64,000 nt of DNA from Legionella_C dresdenensis (GCF_042649825.1 NZ_JBHSAB010000019.1:1-64000); one strand, 5' to 3'; shown: positions 34,698 through 44,239, numbered from the stretch's first letter. Notes: a model not told the origin generated them from the letters alone. Numbers and translations: made by a program.

Positions 34698-34857
34698 TTA
34701 CCGCGATAACAGTAATTTTTAGGAATTTATAATAAATAAATATGAAAAAATCATAAAATCAATCAAATTTACCGTTATAACAGTAATTTATGGTGAATTA
34801 ATGCAAGGCAATACAATAATAAATTTATTTTTACAGCTTTTACTGCTATAACAGTAA
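34698..34857 (+). promoter_or_regulatory. three palindromic operators, 71-bp spacing, before hipBST
   Basis: Near-palindromes TTACCGCGATAACAGTAA (34698-34715), TTACCGTTATAACAGTAA (34769-34786) and TTACTGCTATAACAGTAA (34840-34857) are spaced exactly 71 bp apart. The last ends three bases before the first possible hipB start. They are likely HipB binding sites for autorepression, with DNA looping possible between distant sites. Confidence 0.8.
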
Positions 34858-34860
34858 TAT

Positions 34861-35109
34861 ATGAATAATTCATGGTGTTCCATGTCCAAACACGAAATTG
34901 CCAATTTAGTCCATTACTTCCGCAAACAGAGCGGTTTATCGCAACAGGAATTAGCTCGGATAGCGGGTGTTGGTAAGACGGTTATCTATGATATTGAAAA
35001 AGGAAAAGAATCGGTGCGGCTAAATACATTGCTAAAAGTGTTCGATGTTTTAAATATCCAAATAAAATTTGAAACGCCTTTTCCTCCAACAACGGATAAG
35101 AATACATGA
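34861..35109 (+). CDS. hipB: HipB-like HTH regulator of a HipBST system
   Basis: An XRE-type HTH is visible (LVHYFRKQSGLSQQELARI then GVGKTVIYDIEKGKESVRL). HipB binds operators upstream of its operon. The start could be 34861 or the ATG at 34882; the operator leaves no room for a ribosome site before 34861. It is coupled to hipS by an ATGA overlap. In tripartite HipBST systems HipB lends DNA binding while HipS is the antitoxin. Confidence 0.85.
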   Translation: MNNSWCSMSKHEIANLVHYFRKQSGLSQQELARIAGVGKTVIYDIEKGKESVRLNTLLKVFDVLNIQIKFETPFPPTTDKNT

Positions 35110-35414
35110 GAAAAGCATACGTATCAGTGAACGGCATTAGAGCTGGAATATTAGAAGAATTAGAAGGTGAAAAATATCAATTTACTTACCTTAATGATTA
35201 TCAGGGGGCACCTGTTTCTCTCACCATGCCGTTAACAAATAAGATCTATTATTTTGACTTATTTCCCCCTTTTTTTGAAGGATTACTACCTGAAGGTATT
35301 ATGCTTGAAGCATTATTACGTAAATATAAAATCGATAAAAATGATTATTTCGGTCAATTGATAATAGTTGGCCAAGATGTCGTAGGCGCAGTGACGATTG
35401 AGGAATTAAAATGA
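35106..35414 (+). CDS. hipS: HipS antitoxin
   Basis: This 102-residue protein corresponds to the N-terminal subdomain of HipA encoded as a separate gene (VNGIRAGILEELEGEKYQFTY...YFDLFPPFFEGLLPEG). In HipBST systems this small protein, rather than HipB, neutralises the kinase toxin. It is coupled on both sides by ATGA overlaps. The order hipB-hipS-hipT matches known systems. Confidence 0.85.
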   Translation: MRKAYVSVNGIRAGILEELEGEKYQFTYLNDYQGAPVSLTMPLTNKIYYFDLFPPFFEGLLPEGIMLEALLRKYKIDKNDYFGQLIIVGQDVVGAVTIEELK

Positions 35415-36346
35415 AGCACTGTCCTATTACTTATGAAAAGATAAGTGTTCAGGAAAACTATTCGCAACGCGGATTGCATTTGCTTTCTCCTCAATTAAAA
35501 AATCTTAGTCCATTAGATTTAAGTGCTGATGAGCAGAGACAGGAAGCAATTGCTCGAGTAGGAAAGATGTCTGTTCAAGGCGTCCAAAAGAAACTAAGCG
35601 CCAAACTAAAGATTAAAGAGGGATGTTTTGAAATTGTTGATCAATATGGTCAGTATATTTTAAAACCACAAAGTGATATTTATCCAGAATTACCTGAAAA
35701 TGAAGCCATTACTATGACCCTTGCAAAGACCATTGGCCTCGAAGTTCCCGTTCATGGTTTAGTTTATTCTAAAGACAACAGTTTAACCTACTTCATTAAA
35801 CGCTTTGATCGAATAGGTCATAATAAAAAGTTAGCTTTAGAGGATTTTGCACAGCTATCAGGTGAAGATCGACATACAAAATATAAAAGTTCTATGGAAA
35901 AAGTAATTGCCGTCATAGAGCAGTTTTGTACATTCCCAAAAATTGAATTCGTGAAGTTATTTAAGTTGACGTTGTTTAACTTTCTGGTCGGCAATGAAGA
36001 CATGCATCTAAAAAATTTCTCTCTGATTACTAAGGATAGAAAAATTTCCATATCTCCAGCCTACGATCTACTTAACTCAACCATCGCTCAAAAAAACACC
36101 AAAGAAGAACTGGCTTTACCGCTAAAAGGAAAAAAAAATAATTTAACAAAGAGTGATTTTCTTAAATACTTTGCCATTGAAAAATTAGGATTAAATCAGA
36201 ACGTCATCACTGAGATCGTACATGAGTTCCATCAGGTAATACCAAAATGGCAAGAGCTGATTGGTTTCAGTTTTTTATCTCAACCGATGCAGGCAAAATA
36301 TCTCGAATTGCTAGAGCAACGGTGCAAGCGATTAAATTTTTTTTGA
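35411..36346 (+). CDS. hipT: HipT Ser/Thr kinase toxin
   Basis: This 311-residue protein is the HipA kinase without its N-terminal subdomain. Visible are the Gly-rich/phosphorylatable loop MSVQGVQKKL (Ser54), the catalytic loop NEDMHLKN (Asp197) and the metal-binding ISPAYDLLNS (Asp219). HipT phosphorylates an aminoacyl-tRNA synthetase in known systems and blocks growth. All key residues are present, so the toxin should be active. It is the last gene of the operon. Confidence 0.88.
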   Translation: MKHCPITYEKISVQENYSQRGLHLLSPQLKNLSPLDLSADEQRQEAIARVGKMSVQGVQKKLSAKLKIKEGCFEIVDQYGQYILKPQSDIYPELPENEAITMTLAKTIGLEVPVHGLVYSKDNSLTYFIKRFDRIGHNKKLALEDFAQLSGEDRHTKYKSSMEKVIAVIEQFCTFPKIEFVKLFKLTLFNFLVGNEDMHLKNFSLITKDRKISISPAYDLLNSTIAQKNTKEELALPLKGKKNNLTKSDFLKYFAIEKLGLNQNVITEIVHEFHQVIPKWQELIGFSFLSQPMQAKYLELLEQRCKRLNFF

Positions 36347-36354
36347 TTAACTGA

Positions 36355-36449
36355 TATCTGCAGCACAGCAGTTAAAATCGATGTTTTTCCAGAACCAGGT
36401 CCGCCCGTTAGAATGAAAAATCAGGTTTAGTAGCAATTATATTGTTCAT
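36355..36449 (-). pseudogene. frameshifted copy of the AAA_28 gene N-terminus
   Basis: Read on the minus strand from ATG at 36449, it encodes NNIIATKPD; after one extra T the frame continues as FILTGGPGSGKTSILTAVLQ. This matches the start of the intact P-loop gene at 32487 (YILTGPPGSGKTSIL). It is a decayed duplicate wedged between hipT and the LRR-SNF2 gene. Confidence 0.65.
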
Positions 36450-36593
36450 ATTCACTCAAAAAATGGCTTCAACTACTAAATTAGTGAGGACTGTTTACTT
36501 GCCAATCCGTTATTCTTGTTAAATATCAAATTTGACTCACCTGTTACAAATAAATACAATATGAGATAAGGTTGATCAAAAGCGGTTTAACCA

Positions 36594-39500
36594 ATGAAAT
36601 TAGTGCCTTATCTTATAGAAGACTCAACCAGGTTTGCAATTGAATCTGAGTATCTTACTGCTTCAGAGATGCAAAATGTTAAGCTTAAACTAAAAGAAAA
36701 AGGCCAAAGCATTACAAAAATAATTATTAAAAAAGGGCTTGATTGCAATTCTAATACTGCGCGTACAAGGCAATGTCAGTGGATTGCAACTTTATTTAAC
36801 TCGTCTTTGTATCCTTATTTGACTGATTTTGATTTATCCAATAACGGAATTGATTCTGCGGATATTCAAACTATATTAAGCCAAATGAGCAGTAATAACA
36901 GCATCAGAAGTCTTAATCTGTCTCATAACTTGATTCGAAGTGGCGGCACAAAATTTATTGCTAAGCAAATAACAAACAAGCATACGCTTGCTGAACTTAA
37001 TCTAAGCAATAATAATTTATTTTATAAAGAAAAATATCAAATAGAACTTATCGGCAAGGGCAGCAATCCGCAAACTGAAGCAGGCTTACAAGAGTTAATG
37101 GTTGCACTGCAAAATCCGGCGCTGAAATCATTAAACTTAGAGTCGGTAATTTGCAATCATGATACGTTCTTGTTTCTGAAATATTTTAGCAAAGTGATCC
37201 GCAATGAAAGCACGTTTAAGCTAACTTATCTTAACTTATCTAACAACCATTTGGTTATGGATGTTGGCTTTATACGAGCACTTGAAAAGAATGGTTACTG
37301 GTTGCACGAAATCAATTTAAGCGGTAACAATTTCACATTTACGGGTATTTTGAAAATAGCGAAAGCTCTGGCCACACATGTGAACTCTCAAATTCAAAAG
37401 ATAGATCTTCGCAAAATCCCCCGTTGGAAAGTATCTGAAGATGATAAAAATCAGATTCGTGAATATTTTAACTATTGGATTAGAAAACCGAACTTTTTGA
37501 TTAGCAACGCTCTACATGACAATCCCTTAAGCACATCATGTGATGTATGCAATTTGTTCGGCACAGAAGCAACAAACGCTTCAATTTCCGGAATGCAAAT
37601 CGTCGGGCAGCAGTTAAATGAAAATATGATTAATGCGTTAGCAATGCAAAATGCTCAGATTCAAACGCCCAGTCAGTTACCACCCGAGGCCGGGCATAAT
37701 CTCGCTGCGCCAGAGACAATAAACTTTGCATCCCCTGAAGCACAAGAGGAGTATGCCCAGCTGTTTAATCAGGAAGCTCAAACTCAGGCAGGCCAGGATG
37801 CCTCTAATGATTCGCTAGATGAACTGGTACATTCAATGCTTGGGGATACGGGTCTACTTGAAAGTCACTATCAGCCAGTTCTTTGTGAGATTGAACCTGA
37901 AGTGCTGCCTGAAGACACTATTGAAGAAAGTAATCTGGATGAGGATCAAGACAACGGGGATCTGAATTTGGTGGAGAAGTTATTGCTTTCTTTAAACCAA
38001 ATCATTATCGAACGCTTGAACCATGTGGTGAAAAAAGATCGCCAAACAGAATATGTACCATTAATGAATTACGTTCAAGGCTATCATGGTTATTATATTT
38101 TACCTCTGCTGAGCGATGATTTAGTAGAGATTAACGAATGCATTCGCAATTTTCTGCAGCAATACCCGGATGAGGGGCAAGCATTGCAAACTCAATTGAT
38201 AACCTGGTTTCGCCAGTTGAGGATTGTCAAATTGCCAGGCAATGATTTTTATTTCACCTTAGGCGATAATGAGAGTTGCCGCTGGTTGTCACAGGAGCTT
38301 GAACAACAGCTCATTACTAATTATCTGGAAGTAAGCAGTAAGATTATTGATAGACGCATTAAGATTGATCAAGAAACAGCCAATGCCTTAATTTTTACTC
38401 AAGTCGATTATTTAAGCCAGACTCGCAATAAGCACACAGAAACTGGAAGCCATCTGGCAATTTTAATTACGCCACCGAGTTCGGGGCAAATTTTATATAG
38501 TCTGCGCTTGTCATTAGTTCGCCTTGGGCTAGAGGGTTTTGAGGCTTTCTTTCCAGTTACTGCTTTGAAAAAAGACTCACAATTGCATTCTGATGCACAA
38601 GCTCTGTTTCAAGAATTGGATTTTGAGGTGCAATCGCAGCTGGGTATGTCAATTGAAGTTTCCAGGCTTGAGAAAACCAAAGAGCAGATAAACACGCTAC
38701 TTGAGGAAATTGATTTATATAACCAGAGTAATCATCAATTGCTGATTATTCCAGTAGTACCGCATTCAATCAGCGCAAAACTAAATTCAGCAAGTAATAA
38801 GGGTAAGGAGGCAGAGACTGAGGATGATATGGCAGTTGAGTTTTCTCAACCGAAAAGCAGCAGCGATAAAGCACCGCCGATTCTTGGCCTCGAAATGCGC
38901 TCGTTATCAATTCATCGCCCAACCCGAAAAGGTAAACAGCCAAAACAAACAGCGCCGGTGATTATCGGGTCAGAGGATGACTCAGAGCAGGAAAAACCGA
39001 GCTTTATTGTCAATTTTAATAGTTACTTACAAAAGCAATTTGCAGGTTTCGGCATTCGTTTGGCTGAACGGTTAGGCTCCAATAAAGCCAGTTTACCCAC
39101 TACTTTAAAGCCTAAAGCCCAGCTAACTATTAAAAGTTTACCTCTGTATTTTAATAAAACCCTTTATGACATGGAGCAAGCGATTAGCAGAGCCTTATAT
39201 GCGGAGCCTGGTAATGCCAATCCATTTTTTAAACTGGATCCTTACCAGGTTGAAGGGATTAGCCAATTATATCAACAGCATGGCGGCTTATTAGCAGATC
39301 AAATGGGCTTGGGTAAAACAGAACAAACAATAGCAGTACTGCATTTACGTGCCAAAGAAATTCCTGAATACATGAAATTATTAGTTGTGACAACTAAAGG
39401 GGTAATCCAGGATTGGTACACAAAACTCATCAGAAGCGGATTTACTGCCGGTGCAATTGCCAGCTATAAAGATCCTAATGCCTACAATAATTTAGCCGGT

Positions 39501-41567
39501 AAAAAAATTGTATTAATTTCTTATGAAACCTTAGCTGCCAGGCTTGAGTCAAGTGAAGATAACGAACTGAAATTGCTGACCGGCTATCTGCCCGCTTATC
39601 CTGAGCCTATTTTTGGCGAAACCTTGCCTGGCGAGACCAGCTTAACTGACTGGGCTGAGCTTTGTGCCAGGAAAGAATTTAATTATTATGGCCGCAATAA
39701 GCTCATTTATAACCGCACAATTGTCGGTATTGATGGCAAAACCTTTAATCAGACTTACTGGCGGCGCTTGCCAAATCCTGATGAATTAACCAGATTGGCT
39801 GCGAGCCAACAGCGGCCGGTTGCTCAGGTTGCTTTAATCATTGCCTGGAATCTTATAAATGAATCGCTAATTGCCAGGAAACAACTAGCCCCTAATCGAG
39901 CGCTGTTAAGTAATAAGCTCACTAATCTGCTGAATGCTTTGCAAGCGATTTATAAAGCTAACCCATCTTTGGAAACAATCATTCCGTTAGCAAAAGTCGC
40001 TGATTATTTCAGCGCACGCTTTAATTCCTTCATGTTGGCAATGTTGGCGATGGATGAATGCGCCAAAGCGTTTCATAGTGAGACTAAAGTCACTAAAACC
40101 TTGTTACCGCTAAGCCGCCAACTGCGCTGCCGCGATAAAAATAATATCATTATCGGAATTACCGCTACCCCTTCTAAAAATGATTTGCTTGAGATGGCTA
40201 CGGTATATCATTTAATCTCGCCGTTAAACCACTTACCTACTCATCTGTTTCGCGCTCTTTACGAACGGACTTACGATAGAGGAATCAAAAGCGCGATTAA
40301 AAAATATTTGGTCAGTAATACGGAAGCGGCCTGTCACGAGCTTAAAAATAAATTACAAGCATTTTTTAATGAATTACATGAACTGTTTACGGTTTACCAT
40401 AATCAACGAGTCAGGCGGACCTCCGCTGACTTGACACATGGTACACGCAACGTGATTCCTGTCAAAAAAGTGATCAACGTGCCGTATTGCTTAAGTGCAT
40501 GGCAAACCACATTTATTAACAATAACCAGGATAAAATTAATTCTTTTTGTCGTAATTATTCCCCTGACCAAACATCAGTACCAGTTACAGGTAAACGCAA
40601 ACTGCTTGCAGATGAGAGTCAAACCGATCTTGATGAAATAAACGTTAATCTGTCTGTTTTGGAAAAAATATTTCTTCACCCAATGCTGCTTGACAGCGAG
40701 TATGGCCCTAGACTTTATGCGAAAGATAGCGATAAAGACGCTCTGATTAGTGAATACATCGCGGTCAAGCACACTGGCAACCTTGATGATTTTATTGCCC
40801 AGTCGGGCTGGCTTAAACAATTAGTGGAGACTGCACAAACCATTTTTTCCCAACCGAGTCTTAATGGCGTTCCCGCTAAATTGATGGTTCGTGTGGAGTC
40901 AAGACCATTTGCGCAAATTATTAGCTATGTTTTTAAGCAAAAATTGAATCAAACCCCATTAACGTTTAACGGCAGCCTTACTCCGCAACAACGGCAAGCG
41001 ATGGCCAGGCAGTTTAATGAGTCGGCTAAATCTGAGACGATTTTAGTTTCCAGTGCAGGTAAAGAAGGAGTACAGTTGCGTGGTGCCAATCACGTTATTC
41101 CTTATCCAGAATGGAACCAGGATGATATCGATCAATTTATTGCGCGCGCTTTCAGGCGCGATAGCGAGCATCAGGAAATTACCGTTTATGATTTTATTTG
41201 TGAGGACAATCCTTTAGAAATGAAGCGGCGCAGTCATTGCGCCTATAAGGAAGAATGTAATCAATTCTTTTTTAATCATCAGCAGCACGCTGAAATAGCA
41301 TTGATGACAATCTTGCTTCGCGAAATGCGTAAAGAAGAAAAGAATCCCGAGATTGTGCGCAGACTTGAACAACAGTGGCAGCATCTCCTTGAATTGGCAA
41401 GGATGGTAAAAGCAGAGCGCGAGCTGCTGGCCGCGGTACCAGCGCCTTACCCTCATAGCCAAGTTGCCAGCCAATTAGGTTTTTTTGCCACAGCACAGCC
41501 AATACCGGCGCATAGCCTTGAATTGGCGCAGCGCCGCTATGAAAAGCAGGAAGAAAGCACCATATGA
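36594..41567 (+). CDS. LRR-SNF2 fusion, putative effector or helicase, 1657 aa
   Basis: The N-terminal 290 residues hold at least five leucine-rich repeats of the ribonuclease-inhibitor type (LTDFDLSNNGIDSADI, IRSLNLSHNLIRSGGTKFI, LAELNLSNNNL, LTYLNLSNNHL). An acidic, Gln-rich linker and a long middle region follow. From about 880 a SNF2 ATPase begins: GGLLADQMGLGKTEQTI (Lys908), MDECAKAF as a DEAH-like motif II (Asp1154), SSAGKEGVQLRGANH and QFIARAFRRD (1514-1522) as motifs V-VI. The 246-residue gap between motifs I and II is longer than usual. No signal peptide; a C-terminal type IV secretion signal cannot be judged by eye. The gene stands alone. Confidence 0.85.
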   Translation: MKLVPYLIEDSTRFAIESEYLTASEMQNVKLKLKEKGQSITKIIIKKGLDCNSNTARTRQCQWIATLFNSSLYPYLTDFDLSNNGIDSADIQTILSQMSSNNSIRSLNLSHNLIRSGGTKFIAKQITNKHTLAELNLSNNNLFYKEKYQIELIGKGSNPQTEAGLQELMVALQNPALKSLNLESVICNHDTFLFLKYFSKVIRNESTFKLTYLNLSNNHLVMDVGFIRALEKNGYWLHEINLSGNNFTFTGILKIAKALATHVNSQIQKIDLRKIPRWKVSEDDKNQIREYFNYWIRKPNFLISNALHDNPLSTSCDVCNLFGTEATNASISGMQIVGQQLNENMINALAMQNAQIQTPSQLPPEAGHNLAAPETINFASPEAQEEYAQLFNQEAQTQAGQDASNDSLDELVHSMLGDTGLLESHYQPVLCEIEPEVLPEDTIEESNLDEDQDNGDLNLVEKLLLSLNQIIIERLNHVVKKDRQTEYVPLMNYVQGYHGYYILPLLSDDLVEINECIRNFLQQYPDEGQALQTQLITWFRQLRIVKLPGNDFYFTLGDNESCRWLSQELEQQLITNYLEVSSKIIDRRIKIDQETANALIFTQVDYLSQTRNKHTETGSHLAILITPPSSGQILYSLRLSLVRLGLEGFEAFFPVTALKKDSQLHSDAQALFQELDFEVQSQLGMSIEVSRLEKTKEQINTLLEEIDLYNQSNHQLLIIPVVPHSISAKLNSASNKGKEAETEDDMAVEFSQPKSSSDKAPPILGLEMRSLSIHRPTRKGKQPKQTAPVIIGSEDDSEQEKPSFIVNFNSYLQKQFAGFGIRLAERLGSNKASLPTTLKPKAQLTIKSLPLYFNKTLYDMEQAISRALYAEPGNANPFFKLDPYQVEGISQLYQQHGGLLADQMGLGKTEQTIAVLHLRAKEIPEYMKLLVVTTKGVIQDWYTKLIRSGFTAGAIASYKDPNAYNNLAGKKIVLISYETLAARLESSEDNELKLLTGYLPAYPEPIFGETLPGETSLTDWAELCARKEFNYYGRNKLIYNRTIVGIDGKTFNQTYWRRLPNPDELTRLAASQQRPVAQVALIIAWNLINESLIARKQLAPNRALLSNKLTNLLNALQAIYKANPSLETIIPLAKVADYFSARFNSFMLAMLAMDECAKAFHSETKVTKTLLPLSRQLRCRDKNNIIIGITATPSKNDLLEMATVYHLISPLNHLPTHLFRALYERTYDRGIKSAIKKYLVSNTEAACHELKNKLQAFFNELHELFTVYHNQRVRRTSADLTHGTRNVIPVKKVINVPYCLSAWQTTFINNNQDKINSFCRNYSPDQTSVPVTGKRKLLADESQTDLDEINVNLSVLEKIFLHPMLLDSEYGPRLYAKDSDKDALISEYIAVKHTGNLDDFIAQSGWLKQLVETAQTIFSQPSLNGVPAKLMVRVESRPFAQIISYVFKQKLNQTPLTFNGSLTPQQRQAMARQFNESAKSETILVSSAGKEGVQLRGANHVIPYPEWNQDDIDQFIARAFRRDSEHQEITVYDFICEDNPLEMKRRSHCAYKEECNQFFFNHQQHAEIALMTILLREMRKEEKNPEIVRRLEQQWQHLLELARMVKAERELLAAVPAPYPHSQVASQLGFFATAQPIPAHSLELAQRRYEKQEESTI

Positions 41568-41603
41568 ATTTATGATCCAACCCAACTATTGCATCAAGTG
41601 AAG

Positions 41604-42227
41604 TCACAATATTAAACGCTCTAAGGCCTTTTTATTCCCATTCATAATGGCTAAAACGTATGTTTTAATTTTTTCAATTGGCCAATTCCACCATTGCAGC
41701 TTCAGCAAAAAATCAATCGTTTCTTCATCAAAACGTTTGCTAATGATTTGTGCTGGATTACCTCCTACAATTCCATAGGGTGCTACGTCTTTAGTAACTA
41801 CAGCGCGAGTGCCAATGACAGCACCATCGCCAATGTGCACCCCTGGCATAATGGTAGCATCATACCCAATCCAGACATCATTACCAATCACCGTGTCCTT
41901 CTTACGATTCTCTATAAAAGGTACTTCAGGCCAAAAAGATTGGAAAATAATGAATGGAAAAGAAGAAAACCCACCTAAATGATGACTTCCACCATTCATT
42001 ACAAATTTGACATTGGAAGCTATTTGGCAAAACTTACCAATGATGAGTTTATCGCCAATAAAATCGAAATGGTAGAGCACATTTTTTTCAAAGTTATGGA
42101 CATCAACCGGATCATCATAATAAGTATAATCCCCAACAATAATGTTTGGGTTTTTAATGATATTTTTTAAAAATACAGTGCGCTCAACTCCTTGTATTGG
42201 ATATAATTCATTGGGATTAGGCTGCAT
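41604..42227 (-). CDS. CatB/Vat-type hexapeptide acetyltransferase
   Basis: This 207-residue left-handed beta-helix acetyltransferase contains LIIGKFCQIASNVKFVMNGG, SHHLGGFSSFPF, VIGNDVWIGYDATIMPGV and GDGAVIGTRAVVTKDV. The His in the NGGSHH segment is the catalytic base in this xenobiotic acetyltransferase family, which uses acetyl-CoA to inactivate chloramphenicol or streptogramin A. The drug specificity cannot be told. It converges on the LRR-SNF2 gene with 36 bp between stops. Confidence 0.88.
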   Translation of the reverse strand: MQPNPNELYPIQGVERTVFLKNIIKNPNIIVGDYTYYDDPVDVHNFEKNVLYHFDFIGDKLIIGKFCQIASNVKFVMNGGSHHLGGFSSFPFIIFQSFWPEVPFIENRKKDTVIGNDVWIGYDATIMPGVHIGDGAVIGTRAVVTKDVAPYGIVGGNPAQIISKRFDEETIDFLLKLQWWNWPIEKIKTYVLAIMNGNKKALERLIL

Positions 42228-42350
42228 GATTAAATTCCTTAATTAAATTCATCTAAAAGCATATATCATCTCTTTCCCGGAAACCATTTTATCTAACAGG
42301 CATGGCTAATGGATGATCCCAGCCCATTAATCACCCATCAGGAGACGCTA

Positions 42351-43178
42351 ATGTTAACTGCAAACGATTTGAACAATAATGAACTTATCAAAATCCGTAT
42401 GGAAAACAATATGCGTGAAAAACTTGCATATATTCCTGCCAGACACCCCAAAATGGATATCACAGAAATAGGCAGCACATTGATAGTCAATTCTGCATTA
42501 CCTTCTGATACATTTAATACAGCTTTTGGTGGATATATCGACGGTCTTACAGCAAAAAGGGTTTTTGATTATTATCGAGAAAAAAATCTCCCCATGGCCT
42601 GGTGGGTTGGACCTGGCAGCCAAACAGAATACACTGATGAAAGTCTACAGGCTGCTGGTTTTTGTCATGATGAGTATGATGTTGGCATGGTTGCAAATTT
42701 ATTATATTTACCGGAATATACCTACCCTGATCAATTGGAAATCAAGCTATGTGATACCGAGGCAGACTTTAATGCTTTTGGTGAAGTATTGTCATCTATA
42801 TTTGTGCCCTACCCTGAGGAAGTTCAAATCAAAAGATACTATCAACAACTTCATCTGGTTCCTGCGCAAAAACGCCCTGATCTAAAGCTGTTTGTTGGTT
42901 ATATTAATGGTAAAGCCGTTAGTACAGCAGGATTATTTTTAACAGACTGCGCGGGTATTTTTGATATATCCACACGTCCGGAAGAACGTCAAAAGGGCTA
43001 TGGAACTGCATTGTTCTACAGAGCCTTGGAGGAAGCTAAATTTTGTGGCCAACAAATTTCTGTTTTGCAAGCCTCGCCTGATGGTCTAAACATTTACAAA
43101 CGGTTTGGCTTCCAACAAATTGGCGACTTCAATGTCTGGAACAATGCAGAGGCGTTCAATACTTGGCAGTATTTATAG
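42351..43178 (+). CDS. GNAT-family N-acetyltransferase
   Basis: The start at 42351 (MLTANDL) has CAGGAGA seven bases upstream and is preferred over one 42 bases earlier. The C-terminal half holds the GNAT core: LFVGYINGKAVSTAGLFLT, FDISTRPEERQKGYGTALF (acetyl-CoA loop RxxGxG/A as RQKGYG) and VLQASPDGLNIYKRFGFQ. The N-terminal half resembles a degenerate first domain. The substrate is unknown. It is divergent from the CatB-type gene. Confidence 0.85.
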   Translation: MLTANDLNNNELIKIRMENNMREKLAYIPARHPKMDITEIGSTLIVNSALPSDTFNTAFGGYIDGLTAKRVFDYYREKNLPMAWWVGPGSQTEYTDESLQAAGFCHDEYDVGMVANLLYLPEYTYPDQLEIKLCDTEADFNAFGEVLSSIFVPYPEEVQIKRYYQQLHLVPAQKRPDLKLFVGYINGKAVSTAGLFLTDCAGIFDISTRPEERQKGYGTALFYRALEEAKFCGQQISVLQASPDGLNIYKRFGFQQIGDFNVWNNAEAFNTWQYL

Positions 43179-43286
43179 CGGAGAAATCTCTTAGTAGCCA
43201 CCCAGATATTCAGATCCAGACTATGAAATGGCGATCCATGCCGTAAAAAATACTTACTCAGTGGAACATAATCATAATGCAAAAAA

Positions 43287-43781
43287 CTATCTGGCCAGTG
43301 GCATATCCGGGGAAGTACGATACCTCCAGAAATAATTAAATGCCCTTCCCGCTGAGAGACCTGTAAATAAACCTGATATAATTAAAGAAATTATTTTGAA
43401 AGTACTCGTGGTAGCTAGCATAGACTCCGATTCAACCAGATAGTGAATAAAAAATTCACTACTAAACGCAGAAAATATTAAAAAAAGCATCGATAGATCG
43501 CCTGGCACTTCAATAAGTTTCTGCTTACGATCAACTCTTATATTTCTATTCCCTACTTGCTTAAACCCCAAAAAAAGACCAATCAAACAGCCTGCAAACA
43601 ATAATGAAAGGCTAAATATCGTTAGGTCAAATAGTTCAGATATTCCCCTGATAGAAAAAAAGGAAAAAAATATTGGTGAAATAAATAACCGTTGTACTTT
43701 GATTACACGGGTAAAACAGCGCTTGATTCCCATATAGACAAGAACGGCAAACAATATAAAGACATAGGTCGGTATATTCAT
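43287..43781 (-). CDS. integral membrane protein (DUF6622-like)
   Basis: The ATG at 43781 (MNIPTYVFILFAVLVYMGIK) is preferred; a TTG 39 bases upstream is the alternative. About five membrane segments are visible, with the cytosolic stretch RNIRVDRKQKLIEVPGDLS. The pattern of short helices and that loop resembles DUF6622 proteins. Function unknown. It is transcribed towards the GNAT gene. Confidence 0.55.
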   Translation of the reverse strand: MNIPTYVFILFAVLVYMGIKRCFTRVIKVQRLFISPIFFSFFSIRGISELFDLTIFSLSLLFAGCLIGLFLGFKQVGNRNIRVDRKQKLIEVPGDLSMLFLIFSAFSSEFFIHYLVESESMLATTSTFKIISLIISGLFTGLSAGRAFNYFWRYRTSPDMPLAR

Positions 43782-44079
43782 AAGATAATTGCTCTCGCTT
43801 TCAAGGGAAATGCTCTGCAAATTGAATGATTACTATTTAACAACCCCTTGCAGATTGGATTCCATTATTATTCTTTACAGATGCAAGATCCGCACAATCC
43901 ATTAATATCCTCAACACTATTATTATTTTTCTAACACTACTAAACAGCTATCCACGTGCATTTCAAAATAATGCAGTAATGATTTTATAAGCGCTATTAT
44001 GCTCATATAAAAAGCCATGTCAACATAAAACAGGCATATAAAAGATGGCGAATTTCATAGAGAGCCAGGCCCCCTTTGT

Positions 44080-44114
44080 TGAATACGAACACAAATAATT
44101 TTCCAAGGCAAAGC
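44080..44114 (+). pseudogene. N-terminal remnant of a third DUF4143 gene
   Basis: TTGAATACGAACACAAAT followed by AATTTTCCAAGGCAAA repeats the first 35 bases of the intact DUF4143 gene with a few changes, including its TTG start. The rest is gone. It confirms that the DUF4143 reading frame starts at this TTG and that copies were inserted at several places in this region. Confidence 0.6.
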
Positions 44115-44137
44115 ATTATTAAATATCACACCATTTT

Positions 44138-44207
44138 AATATCAAATGATATCATGATTATTTTAATATCAATTGATATTAAGATTTAATTAATATCAAA
44201 TGATATT
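44138..44207 (+). promoter_or_regulatory. three palindromic repeats, 27-bp period
   Basis: AATATCAAATGATAT, AATATCAATTGATATT and AATATCAAATGATATT begin at 44138, 44165 and 44192, exactly 27 bp apart. Each is a palindrome of the ATATCA-TGATAT type. They lie 33 bp before a small 55-codon frame and should be operators of a dimeric regulator. No regulator gene is adjacent. Confidence 0.75.
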
Positions 44208-44239
44208 AAAACTATACTTAAGCATATTTATTGCAAAGT

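Noticed and set aside
41272..41607. 111-aa minus-strand frame at the end of the LRR-SNF2 gene
   Set aside because: It is antisense to a clear coding region, has no ribosome site and its composition is not protein-like.
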